In this document: piece after piece, positions 25,518 to 33,802 of the stretch | How positions within the stretch are numbered: position 1 is the first letter of the stretch | How the letters are laid out: every line of letters begins with the position of its first letter | DNA from: an uncultured Acidobacteriia bacterium | GTDB taxonomy: Bacteria; Acidobacteriota; Terriglobia; Bryobacterales; Bryobacteraceae | Reading direction: 5' to 3' | Length of the DNA: 64,000 nucleotides | NCBI GenBank assembly: GCA_903851195.1 | Contig: CAINNJ010000004.1 | Span: forward strand, 496,001 to 560,000 | The notes under the pieces: model-generated | Told to the model about the DNA's origin: nothing | Seen by the model: the letters and a program-made list of their open reading frames with translations, nothing else | Databases searched by the model: none | Position numbers and translations under genes: made by a program

Positions 25518-25850
25518 TCAGAGATTAACACCGAATGCGGAGAATTCATCGGGGCGAACGAAGGAATACCGTTCCATCGTCACGGCAATTTCAAACTCGC
25601 CGGCCTGCGGACTGAGCTGACTGCGCAGCACTTTGCCGAGACAGCGAATGCGCACCGGGGGCGTGCTGCCGGACAAAGTAATCACGTACTCGATACGCCC
25701 GCCCACATCCACTCTCGCCTGCGACGTGAAACAAACCCCTCCGGAACTGATGTCGCGCGTTTTTTCCGTGCGATCCAGACGTTCTTCGTTGACCTGAAGA
25801 ATCCGCAAAGGGAGTTGTAGCTTGTATCGTTGGGCGCGACGCTGTTCCAA
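25518..25850 (-). CDS. PilZ domain protein
   Basis: The 110-aa product is a stand-alone PilZ domain. It has the N-terminal RxxxR-type motif (QRRAQRYKLQLP) and the DxSxxG motif (TRDISSGGVCF) that bind c-di-GMP, and ends with VTMERYSFVRP. It should be a c-di-GMP effector, fitting the GGDEF-EAL enzyme 4 kb away. The start is a TTG with no ribosome site; the -10-like TAAAGT ends 6 bases before it, so the mRNA is probably leaderless. Confidence 0.85.
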   Translation of the reverse strand: MEQRRAQRYKLQLPLRILQVNEERLDRTEKTRDISSGGVCFTSQARVDVGGRIEYVITLSGSTPPVRIRCLGKVLRSQLSPQAGEFEIAVTMERYSFVRPDEFSAFGVNL

Positions 25851-25856
25851 GTATTT

Positions 25857-25886
25857 ACTTTAATGGGAGTCTTCCCTCAAAAGCAA
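25857..25886 (-). promoter_or_regulatory. Predicted leaderless promoter of the PilZ gene
   Basis: On the minus strand, TTGCTT (25886-25881) and TAAAGT (25862-25857) are 18 bases apart. Transcription would begin at or next to the TTG start codon at 25850. The TACTAGTAC palindrome lies just upstream of the -35 box. Confidence 0.4.
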
Positions 25887-25891
25887 TCCGA

Positions 25892-25899
25892 TACTAGTA
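25892..25899. promoter_or_regulatory. TACTAGTA palindrome upstream of the PilZ gene
   Basis: This 8-bp palindrome, in the context ATACTAGTACT, shares the core TACTAGTAC with the site at 23045-23054. Its centre is about 45 bases before the predicted PilZ transcription start, a typical activator position. It also overlaps the stop region of a small minus-strand ORF. Confidence 0.45.
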
Positions 25900-26052
25900 C
25901 TAATCGACATCTTCGATCAATACCAGGCGTATGGATTCGAAGCCTTCGCCGCGAATAATCTCATAATGAACCCGCAACTCGACCGGGGTTCCGCGGCGGG
26001 TAATCCGGACGCGCGTCAGGCGTTCCGTGCTTTGAACAGGGACGGTTTTCAT
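25900..26052 (-). CDS. Small hypothetical protein, 50 aa
   Basis: A 50-codon ORF starts at ATG 26052 with GTGGGG immediately upstream and ends at TAG 25900. The peptide is Arg/Val-rich and alternates charged and hydrophobic residues (VRITRRGTPVELRVHYEII, RLVLIEDVD), which looks like a small beta-fold and not random translation. It is the only coding candidate in the 345-base gap before the dioxygenase gene. I do not recognise a family. Confidence 0.4.
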   Translation of the reverse strand: MKTVPVQSTERLTRVRITRRGTPVELRVHYEIIRGEGFESIRLVLIEDVD

Positions 26053-26195
26053 GCCCCACGAATGACAGCGCGGATTTCAAAAGATGCGTGGCGTTCCGGC
26101 TTTGTGCCTGATTCGAAAGGAAATAGAGTTCGCAAAAAGCCGGCACTGCCTTCCGGCCGCAGGAACTGGTGTATACAGAAGGCTCGGAGTTCACG

Positions 26196-26984
26196 GTGTC
26201 TTTAACTCTCCCCGCCATCTTCTTCGGCCACGGCAATCCGATGAATGCGCTCCTGCGGAATTCTTATACCGAGGGCTGGAAAAGCTTCGGCGAAAAAACA
26301 CCGCGTCCGCGTGCCATTCTGTCGATTTCGGCTCACTGGTTCCTGCCCGGCACGGGCGTTACCATCGGCACGGCGCCCCGGACGCTGCACGATTTCGGCG
26401 GTTTTCCCCCGGAACTCTTCGCCGTTCGCTACCCGGCGCCGGGCGATCCGGAACTCGCCCGCAGGGTGCAAGCGCTTCTTGCGCCTCTGCCGGTGGACGC
26501 GGACGATTCCTGGGGACTCGATCATGGCACGTGGTCCGTGCTGAAACACGCTTATCCCGATGCCGACATTCCCGTGGTCCAGTTGCGCATCAATGCGACC
26601 ATGCCGCCGGCCTTTCATTTCGAACTGGGCCGGAAACTGGCCGAGCTGCGGGACGAGGGCGTCCTGATCATGGGAAGCGGTAATCTGGTGCACAATCTTC
26701 GGACCTATGCGTGGGGACGGCAGTTGACGGGCCCTTACGACTGGGCCGCGGAGTTCGAGGAAGAGGCGAAGCAGATGATGCTCGCGGGCGACTTCCGGCC
26801 CTTAGTGGATTATGAGAAGCTTGGCCGGAACGCTCTGTTATCCGTGCCCACGCCGGAGCATTACCTGCCGTTGCTCTACGTGCTGGCGACGAGCAGGAAC
26901 GGGGAACGGATCTCGTTTCCGGTTCAGGGTGTGGATGGCGGCTCGATTTCGATGCTTTCCGTCCAGGCGGGCGGAAGTTTTTAG
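26196..26984 (+). CDS. Class III extradiol dioxygenase (DODA/YgiD type)
   Basis: The 262-aa product matches 4,5-DOPA extradiol dioxygenase-like proteins. It has PAIFFGHGNPMNAL (metal histidine), SISAHWFLPGTGVTIG (second histidine), HDFGGFPPELF and GSGNLVHNLRTYAW (third). It should cleave catecholic rings using Fe(II) or Zn(II). I chose GTG 26196, which has GGAG six bases upstream and precedes the conserved start; an in-frame GTG at 26169 adds nine residues. The end converges on the TonB receptor gene. Confidence 0.88.
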   Translation: MSLTLPAIFFGHGNPMNALLRNSYTEGWKSFGEKTPRPRAILSISAHWFLPGTGVTIGTAPRTLHDFGGFPPELFAVRYPAPGDPELARRVQALLAPLPVDADDSWGLDHGTWSVLKHAYPDADIPVVQLRINATMPPAFHFELGRKLAELRDEGVLIMGSGNLVHNLRTYAWGRQLTGPYDWAAEFEEEAKQMMLAGDFRPLVDYEKLGRNALLSVPTPEHYLPLLYVLATSRNGERISFPVQGVDGGSISMLSVQAGGSF

Positions 26985-26991
26985 AAGCCGT

Positions 26992-29511
26992 TCAGAAAAT
27001 TACTTCGAAATCGAACCGATAGCGCCGGTGATAATTGCCGAAATACACGCCATATTGCGGGTCCGCGATGTTATTGTGAATCGCCAGCGCGTTGAAATGA
27101 TTGGTCAGGTTATAGCCGGTCACCGACAAACGCAGGGTGTACTTCGTGCTGACCTTGAAATCCCGCATCAGGCGGGCATCGGCGGAGAAAAATTTCGGAA
27201 ACCGGGTTTTGTCGCTGTTCGGAATGCCGACGTACTGCTGCCGGGCGTCGAGCGCGCTCCAGGGGAAGCCGTTGCGCACTTCGACAATGGGGAAGAGTTT
27301 GAAGTCTTTAAAGGGCACATTGATGTTGCCCCAGGCAAGAAACCGGTTGGGCAGATCGCCGGGCAGGTTGGAGTAAAGGTTGCGCCGGATCAACGGGTCG
27401 GGGAAGTTGCCGACGAAACTGTCGAAGCCGTTCTGGCTGCCCTCCGCGCGGCTGCGGGTATAGCTGAGCACCATCTGCTGCCCGCCCTCCCAGCCAACCC
27501 TGGCGGTGATTTCGGCCTGCCGATAGCGGGACTGACCGTCGCCGTTTAACACGATTTCGTTGGTGGCGCCCAGAAGGTCCGGCTCCAGAATGATCAACCC
27601 TACCGACCGGTTGTCGGTGTACACGCCGCGTAGTCGCAGCAGCCTTCCGAAACGGTGTTCCACCTGTCCGTTCCAGGTGACACCACGCGGGGAGAAGCCG
27701 CCCGCGACGCGTTCGCCGCGCACCAGAAAGGACCGGGGTCCGGTGACGCTGCCGATCACGTTCACGAACTCCTGCGGAGTCCCCACCGGGAGCCCGTCGG
27801 GACCATAATCGGTCACGATTCGGTTGGGATAGCGACCGAAAGTGTAGACATTCAGCGGAATATGGTCGTAAAACTGGCCGAACCCGGCGCGAAGCACCGT
27901 CTTTCCATTGGCAAACGGCGTCCAGGCGACGCCGGCGCGGGGCGCGAAGCGCAGGCTGTCCGCAAGCCTCTGGTGTTCCACGCGGAGGCCGTAATCGAGC
28001 GACACGCGGGAGCTCAGTGTCCAGTGGTCCTGCGCGTACCCGGTGAACTCCAGGTCGGTGCGGCCGAATGCCAGTGGCGAGGTGAAATCGATTCGCTGCA
28101 GCAGGAGTCCATTGGAATCCTCGATATTGACGGGCCGGTAGGTATAGCGGCCGCGATCGCTCGAAACCGTCAGCGACGTCCCGACTTTCAGCTGATGAAC
28201 ACCGTATTTATAGAACGGCGAGGGCGACCAGATCTCCAGCCATTCCCGTCTCCAGGCGTCGCGCGTGGAAACGCCGAAGAAGTTGCCGCGGTTGCCTTCC
28301 GGCGTCAGGATCATCTCCGCATTCCCCTGCGAGCCGATAAAGGTGTGGAACCGCTGCATGGAGAGCGAAGTATCCAGCGTGCCGCCGTAGATTCCGAAGT
28401 GATGCGCCAGCGTGGCGACATAGTTTCGCTGGGCATAGCTGGGCGTCACGCTCTGCGGATTGAAAAACTCCGGATTAACAAAGTTCGTGTGCTCCGGAGC
28501 GAAATGGTAGGAAAAGTTGATTACCTGCCGCGCCGAGGCGATGTAATCGATCTGCGTGAACGAGTTGACACGCTCGCGCTTCGATTCATTGAACGGAAAC
28601 GGCAGCGTCCGGTTCGGCGATTTATCCAGAAAATAGAGCAGCGCCGTAATGATGTAAAGGCGGTCTTTAATTAACGGGCCTCCGACCGACGCGCGCGGCG
28701 TTTCGTTCCGGATGCCGCGCATATGGTAGCTGCGGATGCGGAAATCGGGAAAAGGGTCGTTCAGATCGGCGTGCCACTTGTCGCCGCCCCGGCGAGTCTC
28801 GACCGCCACCACGCTCTGGGTAAAACGCCCGTACTGCGCGAGAAACGGGGTGCTCAGCACGTTGACGGACTCGATGCTGTCGATCGGAACCGTCTGTCCG
28901 AATTTACCCGTGGCCGGATCGGTGACATCGCTCTGATTCACCACCAGCGAACTGCGCTGCTCGCCGGAACCATCGAGCTTCAGTTCCCCATCGGGAGACC
29001 GCACGACGCCTGGCACCAGCGGCAAGGCATCCGAGACGGAGGCGGGGTTCGAGGGCAGCGTCTTCACTTCCGCAGGCTTGAGCTGGTAATTCTGCGACGA
29101 ACTCTGCTCCACGGGCGGAGGCGGCGTGTCGGTCACATCGAGCGACGACCGGTTGATCTGGGGGTTCAGCGTGAGACTGATTTCCACCAGACCGGCGCCG
29201 GTGATCTGCGTGACGGCTTTGCTTTCCTCGAAGCCGTCTTTGGTGGCCCGCACCGTCCAGGCTCCGCACGGCACGCTCTGAAATTCCGCGCTCCCCTGCG
29301 ACGAAGTGACGCGGCTGTCGAGTTCGGTCGCGTCCGAGACCACACGGACGCGCGCGTCGTAAACCGGGCTCTCCTGCGAATCCCGCACGAAGACGCGCAG
29401 ATCGGCCGGATTGCAGGTTTGCGAGACGGCAGGCAGACCGCAAAACAGCAATGCGAGACAACCTATAACGGGATTGAGACGCACAAGTCTCAAGGATATC
29501 GGATCCTCCAC
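26992..29511 (-). CDS. TonB-dependent receptor with carboxypeptidase-regulatory-like domain
   Basis: The 839-aa product has a signal peptide ending near VSQ, an N-terminal beta-sandwich (about 30-115: LRVFVRDSQESPVYDARVRV, WTVRATKDGFEES), a plug domain (about 150-250: VSDALPLVPGVV, PIDSIESVNVLSTPFLAQYG) and a beta-barrel ending RYRFDFEVIF with a terminal Phe. This is the Solibacter/OAR type of outer-membrane receptor; the ligand is unknown. The start is a GTG at 29511; a TTG at 29493, ten bases after GGAGGA, is a good alternative. Confidence 0.88.
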   Translation of the reverse strand: MEDPISLRLVRLNPVIGCLALLFCGLPAVSQTCNPADLRVFVRDSQESPVYDARVRVVSDATELDSRVTSSQGSAEFQSVPCGAWTVRATKDGFEESKAVTQITGAGLVEISLTLNPQINRSSLDVTDTPPPPVEQSSSQNYQLKPAEVKTLPSNPASVSDALPLVPGVVRSPDGELKLDGSGEQRSSLVVNQSDVTDPATGKFGQTVPIDSIESVNVLSTPFLAQYGRFTQSVVAVETRRGGDKWHADLNDPFPDFRIRSYHMRGIRNETPRASVGGPLIKDRLYIITALLYFLDKSPNRTLPFPFNESKRERVNSFTQIDYIASARQVINFSYHFAPEHTNFVNPEFFNPQSVTPSYAQRNYVATLAHHFGIYGGTLDTSLSMQRFHTFIGSQGNAEMILTPEGNRGNFFGVSTRDAWRREWLEIWSPSPFYKYGVHQLKVGTSLTVSSDRGRYTYRPVNIEDSNGLLLQRIDFTSPLAFGRTDLEFTGYAQDHWTLSSRVSLDYGLRVEHQRLADSLRFAPRAGVAWTPFANGKTVLRAGFGQFYDHIPLNVYTFGRYPNRIVTDYGPDGLPVGTPQEFVNVIGSVTGPRSFLVRGERVAGGFSPRGVTWNGQVEHRFGRLLRLRGVYTDNRSVGLIILEPDLLGATNEIVLNGDGQSRYRQAEITARVGWEGGQQMVLSYTRSRAEGSQNGFDSFVGNFPDPLIRRNLYSNLPGDLPNRFLAWGNINVPFKDFKLFPIVEVRNGFPWSALDARQQYVGIPNSDKTRFPKFFSADARLMRDFKVSTKYTLRLSVTGYNLTNHFNALAIHNNIADPQYGVYFGNYHRRYRFDFEVIF

Positions 29512-29537
29512 GATGACGGGCGCCGTTACTTCCCGGG

Positions 29538-30197
29538 TTACTTTTCGTTGATTCGGATGTTGCGGAACTGCACGATGGAAAACTGGTCGTGCAACTGCAA
29601 TCCGATGGGTCCGGTCTTCGATCGCTTCGGATCGCCGGCATGTTCCGCGACCACTTTACCGTTCACGCGGATGGTGATTTTGTCGTTGCGGGACGAGATA
29701 TCGAGAGCGTTCCAGTCGTCTTCGCGCTGCGCGTCCTTTGGGGCGTCCATGAAGCCGTAGATGCTGCCGGTCGGATGCGGATCCGGGAAGCGGTTGTTGA
29801 TCTGAATCTCGTAGCCGATTTTGGACGGGGTCCGGGTATAGTCGGGCGGAACCGTGACGCCCCACTTCGCGCGGGAGGTATCGCGAATGGACACGCCGCT
29901 GTTGCCGGAGGTTTTGGTCCAGAACTCCAGGTGCAGGTCGAATTCACCGAAATCGTTGCGTTTCGTGTAAAGCCACGACTGCGCGTTCACCCAGGCGCTG
30001 AACTGCTGCGGCGTGGTGAAAGGACCGCCGGGAACCAGCATCTTTCGCAGATCGCCGGTGCGCTGGCCGACGAGAGTGCCGTCCGCCATGACGGTCCACT
30101 GGCCGTCGCCGACGACTTCCCAGCCATCGAGGTTTTTGCCGTTGAATAAGGGTTGATCCGCCGCCAGGGCACAGAGCAGGAAGAGAGCCGTCAGCAT
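29538..30197 (-). CDS. DUF1080 (3-keto-disaccharide hydrolase-like) secreted protein
   Basis: The 219-aa product has a short signal peptide (MLTALFLLCALAADQ) and a full DUF1080 concanavalin-like domain: PLFNGKNLDGWEVVGDGQW, FDLHLEFWTKTSGNSGVSIR, YEIQINNR and a final GPIGLQLHDQFSIVQFRNIRI. Family members are periplasmic glycoside-type hydrolases, including 3-keto-glucoside hydrolases. It starts 10 bases after the trmD stop on the same strand, so it is probably read from the ffh operon as well as from any local promoter. Confidence 0.9.
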   Translation of the reverse strand: MLTALFLLCALAADQPLFNGKNLDGWEVVGDGQWTVMADGTLVGQRTGDLRKMLVPGGPFTTPQQFSAWVNAQSWLYTKRNDFGEFDLHLEFWTKTSGNSGVSIRDTSRAKWGVTVPPDYTRTPSKIGYEIQINNRFPDPHPTGSIYGFMDAPKDAQREDDWNALDISSRNDKITIRVNGKVVAEHAGDPKRSKTGPIGLQLHDQFSIVQFRNIRINEK

Positions 30198-30206
30198 GGC
30201 ACAATC

Positions 30207-30887
30207 CTACTCCGACAGTAGATCCGGACGGAAGCGGCGGGTCTTTTCGAGCGCGGCCTGCCTGCGCCATTTGCGGATTTCCGCGTGGTTTCCGCCCAGC
30301 AGGATCTCGGGCGCTTTCCAGCCGCGGAAGTCGGCCGGGCGTGTCCACTGCGGGCAGTCAAGAATGCCGTCTTCGAACGATTCGTTCACGGACGATTCGC
30401 GGTTTCCCAGCACGCCAGGCAGCAGGCGCGCGACGGAATCGATGACCACCGCGGCCGCCAGTTCGCCGCCGCTCAGCACGAAGTCGCCGATGGAGATTTC
30501 GTCATCCGCCAGGTGCTCCGCCACCCGTTCATCCACGCCCTCGTAACGGCCACAGATAAAGAGCAGTTCCTCGCACTCCAGATACTCGCGCGCGATCTGC
30601 TGGGTGAATTTGCGGCCCTGCGCGGAGAGCAGAATCACCTTGCGGGCGGGGCTGCGTTCCGGCCAGATGGATTCCACGGCATCGAAGATGGGCTCGGGTT
30701 TCAGCAGCATGCCTTCGCCGCCGCCGAAGGGACGATCATCCACGGTCCGGTGCAGATCGTGCGTCCAGGTTCGGAGGTCGTGATACAGGATTTCGAGCGA
30801 TCCGGCCTGTGAGGCGCGCGCCACCACGCCGTGCCGGAAAGGACCCTCGAAGAATTCGGGGAAAATGGTAAGGAGGTGGAACTTCAC
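30207..30887 (-). CDS. trmD: tRNA (guanine(37)-N1)-methyltransferase
   Basis: The 226-aa product is a complete TrmD. It starts [20 protein letters not shown], has DDRPFGGGEGMLLKPEPIFDA, the trefoil-knot SAM site LLFICGRYEGVDERV and IGDFVLSGGELAA, and ends with the C-terminal helical domain. It methylates G37 of tRNAs to prevent frameshifting. Its start overlaps the rimM stop by 4 bases. rplS, the usual next gene, is absent; a DUF1080 gene occupies its place. Confidence 0.96.
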   Translation of the reverse strand: MKFHLLTIFPEFFEGPFRHGVVARASQAGSLEILYHDLRTWTHDLHRTVDDRPFGGGEGMLLKPEPIFDAVESIWPERSPARKVILLSAQGRKFTQQIAREYLECEELLFICGRYEGVDERVAEHLADDEISIGDFVLSGGELAAAVVIDSVARLLPGVLGNRESSVNESFEDGILDCPQWTRPADFRGWKAPEILLGGNHAEIRKWRRQAALEKTRRFRPDLLSE

Positions 30888-31420
30888 CGGTCGTTGACGG
30901 CTTCGAGCCCATCGGGCAGGTCGACGCGAATCAGCCGTTCCTCAGGCAGAATCTCCACACAAATGGCCTTCACGAAGGGAATGAGCAAACGCCCTTCGTC
31001 GATCTGCAGCAGCGCGGGTCCGCCGTATTCTTCCCAACCGGTGACCTGTCCGATCACGCGGCCGGAGAGCCGGTCGCGCACTTCGCAGCCCACCAGATCC
31101 GAATGAAAGAATTCGCCCTCTTCGAGTTGCACGCGCTCGGCTTTGGGCACGCGCACTTCGGCGCCGCGCAACTTCTCCGCGTCGTTAATGGAATCCACGC
31201 CGGCAAACTTGAAAATCAGCGTGCCGCCGTGATCCCAGACCTTTTCGATTTCGAAAGACTTGTCTTCCAGAGCCGCATCGCCACCGTTCAGAATCACCGA
31301 GGTGAGCGAAGCGAAGCGCTCCGGACGGCTGGAAAGACAAGAGGCCGTCAACTCGCCGCGATTGCCCCGTGTACGGCCCAAAACAGCGACGGTAACCTGT
31401 TCCGGAGTCGAGCTACTCAA
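30884..31420 (-). CDS. rimM: Ribosome maturation factor RimM
   Basis: The 178-aa product has the RimM N-terminal beta-barrel ([18 protein letters not shown]) and the C-terminal PRC-barrel ([45 protein letters not shown]). It assists 30S head assembly. The start overlaps the khpA stop by 8 bases and the stop overlaps trmD, so all are in one operon. Confidence 0.94.
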   Translation of the reverse strand: MSSSTPEQVTVAVLGRTRGNRGELTASCLSSRPERFASLTSVILNGGDAALEDKSFEIEKVWDHGGTLIFKFAGVDSINDAEKLRGAEVRVPKAERVQLEEGEFFHSDLVGCEVRDRLSGRVIGQVTGWEEYGGPALLQIDEGRLLIPFVKAICVEILPEERLIRVDLPDGLEAVNDR

Positions 31421-31643
31421 GAATTTCCAGCGTAAACCGGCGATTCAGCTTCATCCCGGCCGCCCCCAGAATCGTGCGGATGGAACGCGCCGTCCTGCCC
31501 TGTTTGCCGATCACTTTGCCCAGATCACTGGGAGCGACCTTCAGTTCCAGAACCGTAATCTGCTCGCCTTCCACCGATTTCACAATCACTTCATCCGGGA
31601 TGTCGACCAGAGCTTTCGCGATGTCTTCAATCAACTGTTTCAT
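31413..31643 (-). CDS. khpA: KH-domain RNA-binding protein KhpA
   Basis: The 76-aa product is a single KH domain with the GxxG loop in [16 protein letters not shown]. It begins [19 protein letters not shown], typical of KhpA (YlqC). KhpA binds RNA with KhpB and affects cell division and elongation in Gram-positives. I chose ATG 31643, which has GGGAGGGAAG upstream, over the in-frame start at 31658. Confidence 0.93.
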   Translation of the reverse strand: MKQLIEDIAKALVDIPDEVIVKSVEGEQITVLELKVAPSDLGKVIGKQGRTARSIRTILGAAGMKLNRRFTLEILE

Positions 31644-31713
31644 CGACTTCCCTCCCACCGGCCGGCGTCATCCGCGCCGGCCAACACAAGCTGAGCAATG
31701 CGCGAAAGCAGGC

Positions 31714-31965
31714 CTAGGCGACCGCGACGGGAGCCGGGTTGTTCTTCACCAGTTTGGCCACCGTGTCGGACATCTGTGCGCCGTGTTTGGTCCAGTGCGC
31801 GATGCGCTCGTGTTCCAGCTTTACGATAGAGGGTTCCGTCAGCGGGTTGAAGTGACCGACCACTTCCAGGTTGCGGCTGTCGCGCGCGCGTTCCTTTTCA
31901 ATCACCACAATGCGGTAAAACGGCTTCTTTTTGGCGCCGAAACGCGCCAGTCTGATCATCAGCAT
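31714..31965 (-). CDS. rpsP: 30S ribosomal protein S16
   Basis: The 83-aa product begins MLMIRLARFGAKKKPFYRIVV and has VVGHFNPLTEPSIVKLEHERI, both standard for S16. It is a primary 30S assembly protein. It lies 59 bases after ffh and 70 bases before khpA. Confidence 0.97.
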   Translation of the reverse strand: MLMIRLARFGAKKKPFYRIVVIEKERARDSRNLEVVGHFNPLTEPSIVKLEHERIAHWTKHGAQMSDTVAKLVKNNPAPVAVA

Positions 31966-32024
31966 CGAATCTGTTCTTTTCCTTAACTAAAACTTACTTA
32001 AAACCGAACTGTAACACCAGTGCC

Positions 32025-33389
32025 CTAAAAACCGGGCAATCCAAGTTTACCCAATCCGCCCATCTTTCCCATCTTCTTGCCGAGAAAGCCCATGTTGCCG
32101 GAAAGGGTCTTCATCATTTTGCGCGCCTGCCCGTACTGCTTCAGCAGGTCGTTTACCTTCTCAACGGAGGTCCCGCTGCCGCGCGCGATGCGCCGCCGCC
32201 GGCTCCCGTTGATGATCATGTGGTTGTGACGCTCTTTGGGCGTCATCGAATCGATGATGGCCACAATGCGCGTCAGTTCTTTTTCATCCGGCTGCATGCT
32301 CTGCAGATCCTTCATCATGCCGACCTTCGGCATCATCTTGAGGATCGACTCCAGAGAACCCAGCTTGCGCAGCGACTTCAACTGATCGCGAAAATCTTCG
32401 AGCGTGAACTCGTTGTCGATCAGCTTGCGCTGCATCTCCTCCTGCTGCTTCGAGTCGAAGGCTTCCTGCGCCTTTTCGACGAAGCTGACAATGTCGCCCA
32501 TCCCGAGGATGCGCGACGCCGCGCGGTCCGGATGGAACGCTTCGAAGGCATCGGACTTTTCGCCAACACCGACGAACTTCAGGGGCTGTCCGGTGACGTG
32601 CCGGATGGAAAGCGCCGCGCCACCGCGCGCATCGCCGTCCATCTTGGTGAGGATCACGCCGGTAATGCCCAGTTGTTTGTGGAACTCGTCGGCCGACTTC
32701 ACGGCGTCCTGCCCGGTCATGGCGTCGGCCACGAACAGGATCTCCACCGGATTCAGCAGCGTCTTGAGCTGCTGCAGCTCATCCATCAGCTGATCGTCGA
32801 TATGCAGGCGGCCTGCGGTGTCGACGAGAAGAACATCCCGGCCATTGTTCGCGGCTTCGCGACGCGCCGAACGCGCCAGATCCACCACTCCGGTCTCTTC
32901 CGGCGTACCGTCGTAGATGGGCAGCTTGTTGTCGCGCGCGATGATCGCCAGCTGTTTGCGCGCGGCCGGCCGGTAGATATCCACCGAGACCAGTTGCGGA
33001 CGGTGCCCGTTTTTCGTCAGCCAGCGCGCCAGTTTGCCGGTGGATGTGGTTTTTCCCGAACCCTGCAAGCCGACAATCAGGAAGACGCTCGGCGGTTCGT
33101 TCGCAAAGCGCAGCTTCGATTCGTGGCTGCCGAGGATCTTGATCAGTTCCTCGTTGATAATCCCGATAACCTGTTGATAAGGCGAGAGGGACTGCAGAAC
33201 TTCCGTGCCCATGGCGCGGGTCTTCACCGCTTCGATCAGCTGTTTGACGACTTTAAAATTAACGTCCGCCTCGAGCAGCGCCACGCGCACTTCGCGCAGA
33301 GCCGCATCCATATTTTCGGCGGTGAGACGACCTTCACCGCGCATGTTCTTAAAAACACGCTGCAGTTTGTCGGAGAGATTATCGAACAT
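32025..33389 (-). CDS. ffh: Signal recognition particle protein Ffh
   Basis: The 454-aa product has the N domain, the GTPase G domain (VGLQGSGKTTSTGKLA, DTAGRLHIDD, LTKMDGDARGG), and a Met-rich M domain that binds SRP RNA and signal peptides (RRRRIARGSGTSVEKVNDLLKQY, then the Met/Gly-rich tail). It directs membrane proteins to FtsY/SecYEG. It is the first gene of ffh-rpsP-khpA-rimM-trmD. No SRP RNA gene is visible nearby. Confidence 0.97.
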   Translation of the reverse strand: MFDNLSDKLQRVFKNMRGEGRLTAENMDAALREVRVALLEADVNFKVVKQLIEAVKTRAMGTEVLQSLSPYQQVIGIINEELIKILGSHESKLRFANEPPSVFLIVGLQGSGKTTSTGKLARWLTKNGHRPQLVSVDIYRPAARKQLAIIARDNKLPIYDGTPEETGVVDLARSARREAANNGRDVLLVDTAGRLHIDDQLMDELQQLKTLLNPVEILFVADAMTGQDAVKSADEFHKQLGITGVILTKMDGDARGGAALSIRHVTGQPLKFVGVGEKSDAFEAFHPDRAASRILGMGDIVSFVEKAQEAFDSKQQEEMQRKLIDNEFTLEDFRDQLKSLRKLGSLESILKMMPKVGMMKDLQSMQPDEKELTRIVAIIDSMTPKERHNHMIINGSRRRRIARGSGTSVEKVNDLLKQYGQARKMMKTLSGNMGFLGKKMGKMGGLGKLGLPGF

Positions 33390-33526
33390 GCTGAGATTCG
33401 GGTACCAATGCGGGGAACTTAACTATTGTAGCGAAAGGAGATCGGCAGCGCAAAGCGGGCGCCGTGAAGGCCCCGATTGATTCCGAACCGCGCGCCGCGT
33501 TCGTACGTCGATAGAATCAGAGTCTT

Positions 33527-33802
33527 ATGCCTTGTTTGCTGCTCCTGCTGATCATGGCGTTTCCCCGGGTGGCGCTGGTGTGCATGTGGTTGTTCACCAG
33601 CATGCTGGACCGCGCCTATCACGGTCTGCTGATTCCCCTGCTCGGCTTTTTCTTCCTGCCGATCACCACGATCGTCTATGCCTGGATGGTGACGCACCAC
33701 ATGGCCATCGACGGCGTCAATCTGGTCATCCTGATCATTGCGGTTCTGGCCGACGCCGGGTCTCATGGCGGCGGGCGGAATTATTATCGAGGCCGGCGTT
33801 AG
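33527..33802 (+). CDS. Small integral membrane protein, 91 aa
   Basis: The product has two or three hydrophobic helices (LLLLIMAFPRVALVCMWLF, YHGLLIPLLGFFFLPITTIVYAW, VNLVILIIAVLADAG) and a Gly/Arg-rich cytosolic end. I do not recognise a family with certainty. A TAGAAT element at 33512-33517 ends nine bases before the ATG, so the mRNA probably has almost no leader. The stop overlaps the stop of the convergent gamma-glutamyltransferase gene by 4 bases. Confidence 0.7.
   Translation: MPCLLLLLIMAFPRVALVCMWLFTSMLDRAYHGLLIPLLGFFFLPITTIVYAWMVTHHMAIDGVNLVILIIAVLADAGSHGGGRNYYRGRR

Noticed and set aside
25961-26236. 91-codon minus-strand ORF
   Set aside because: It overlaps the dioxygenase start and the better 50-codon ORF, and its composition is not protein-like.
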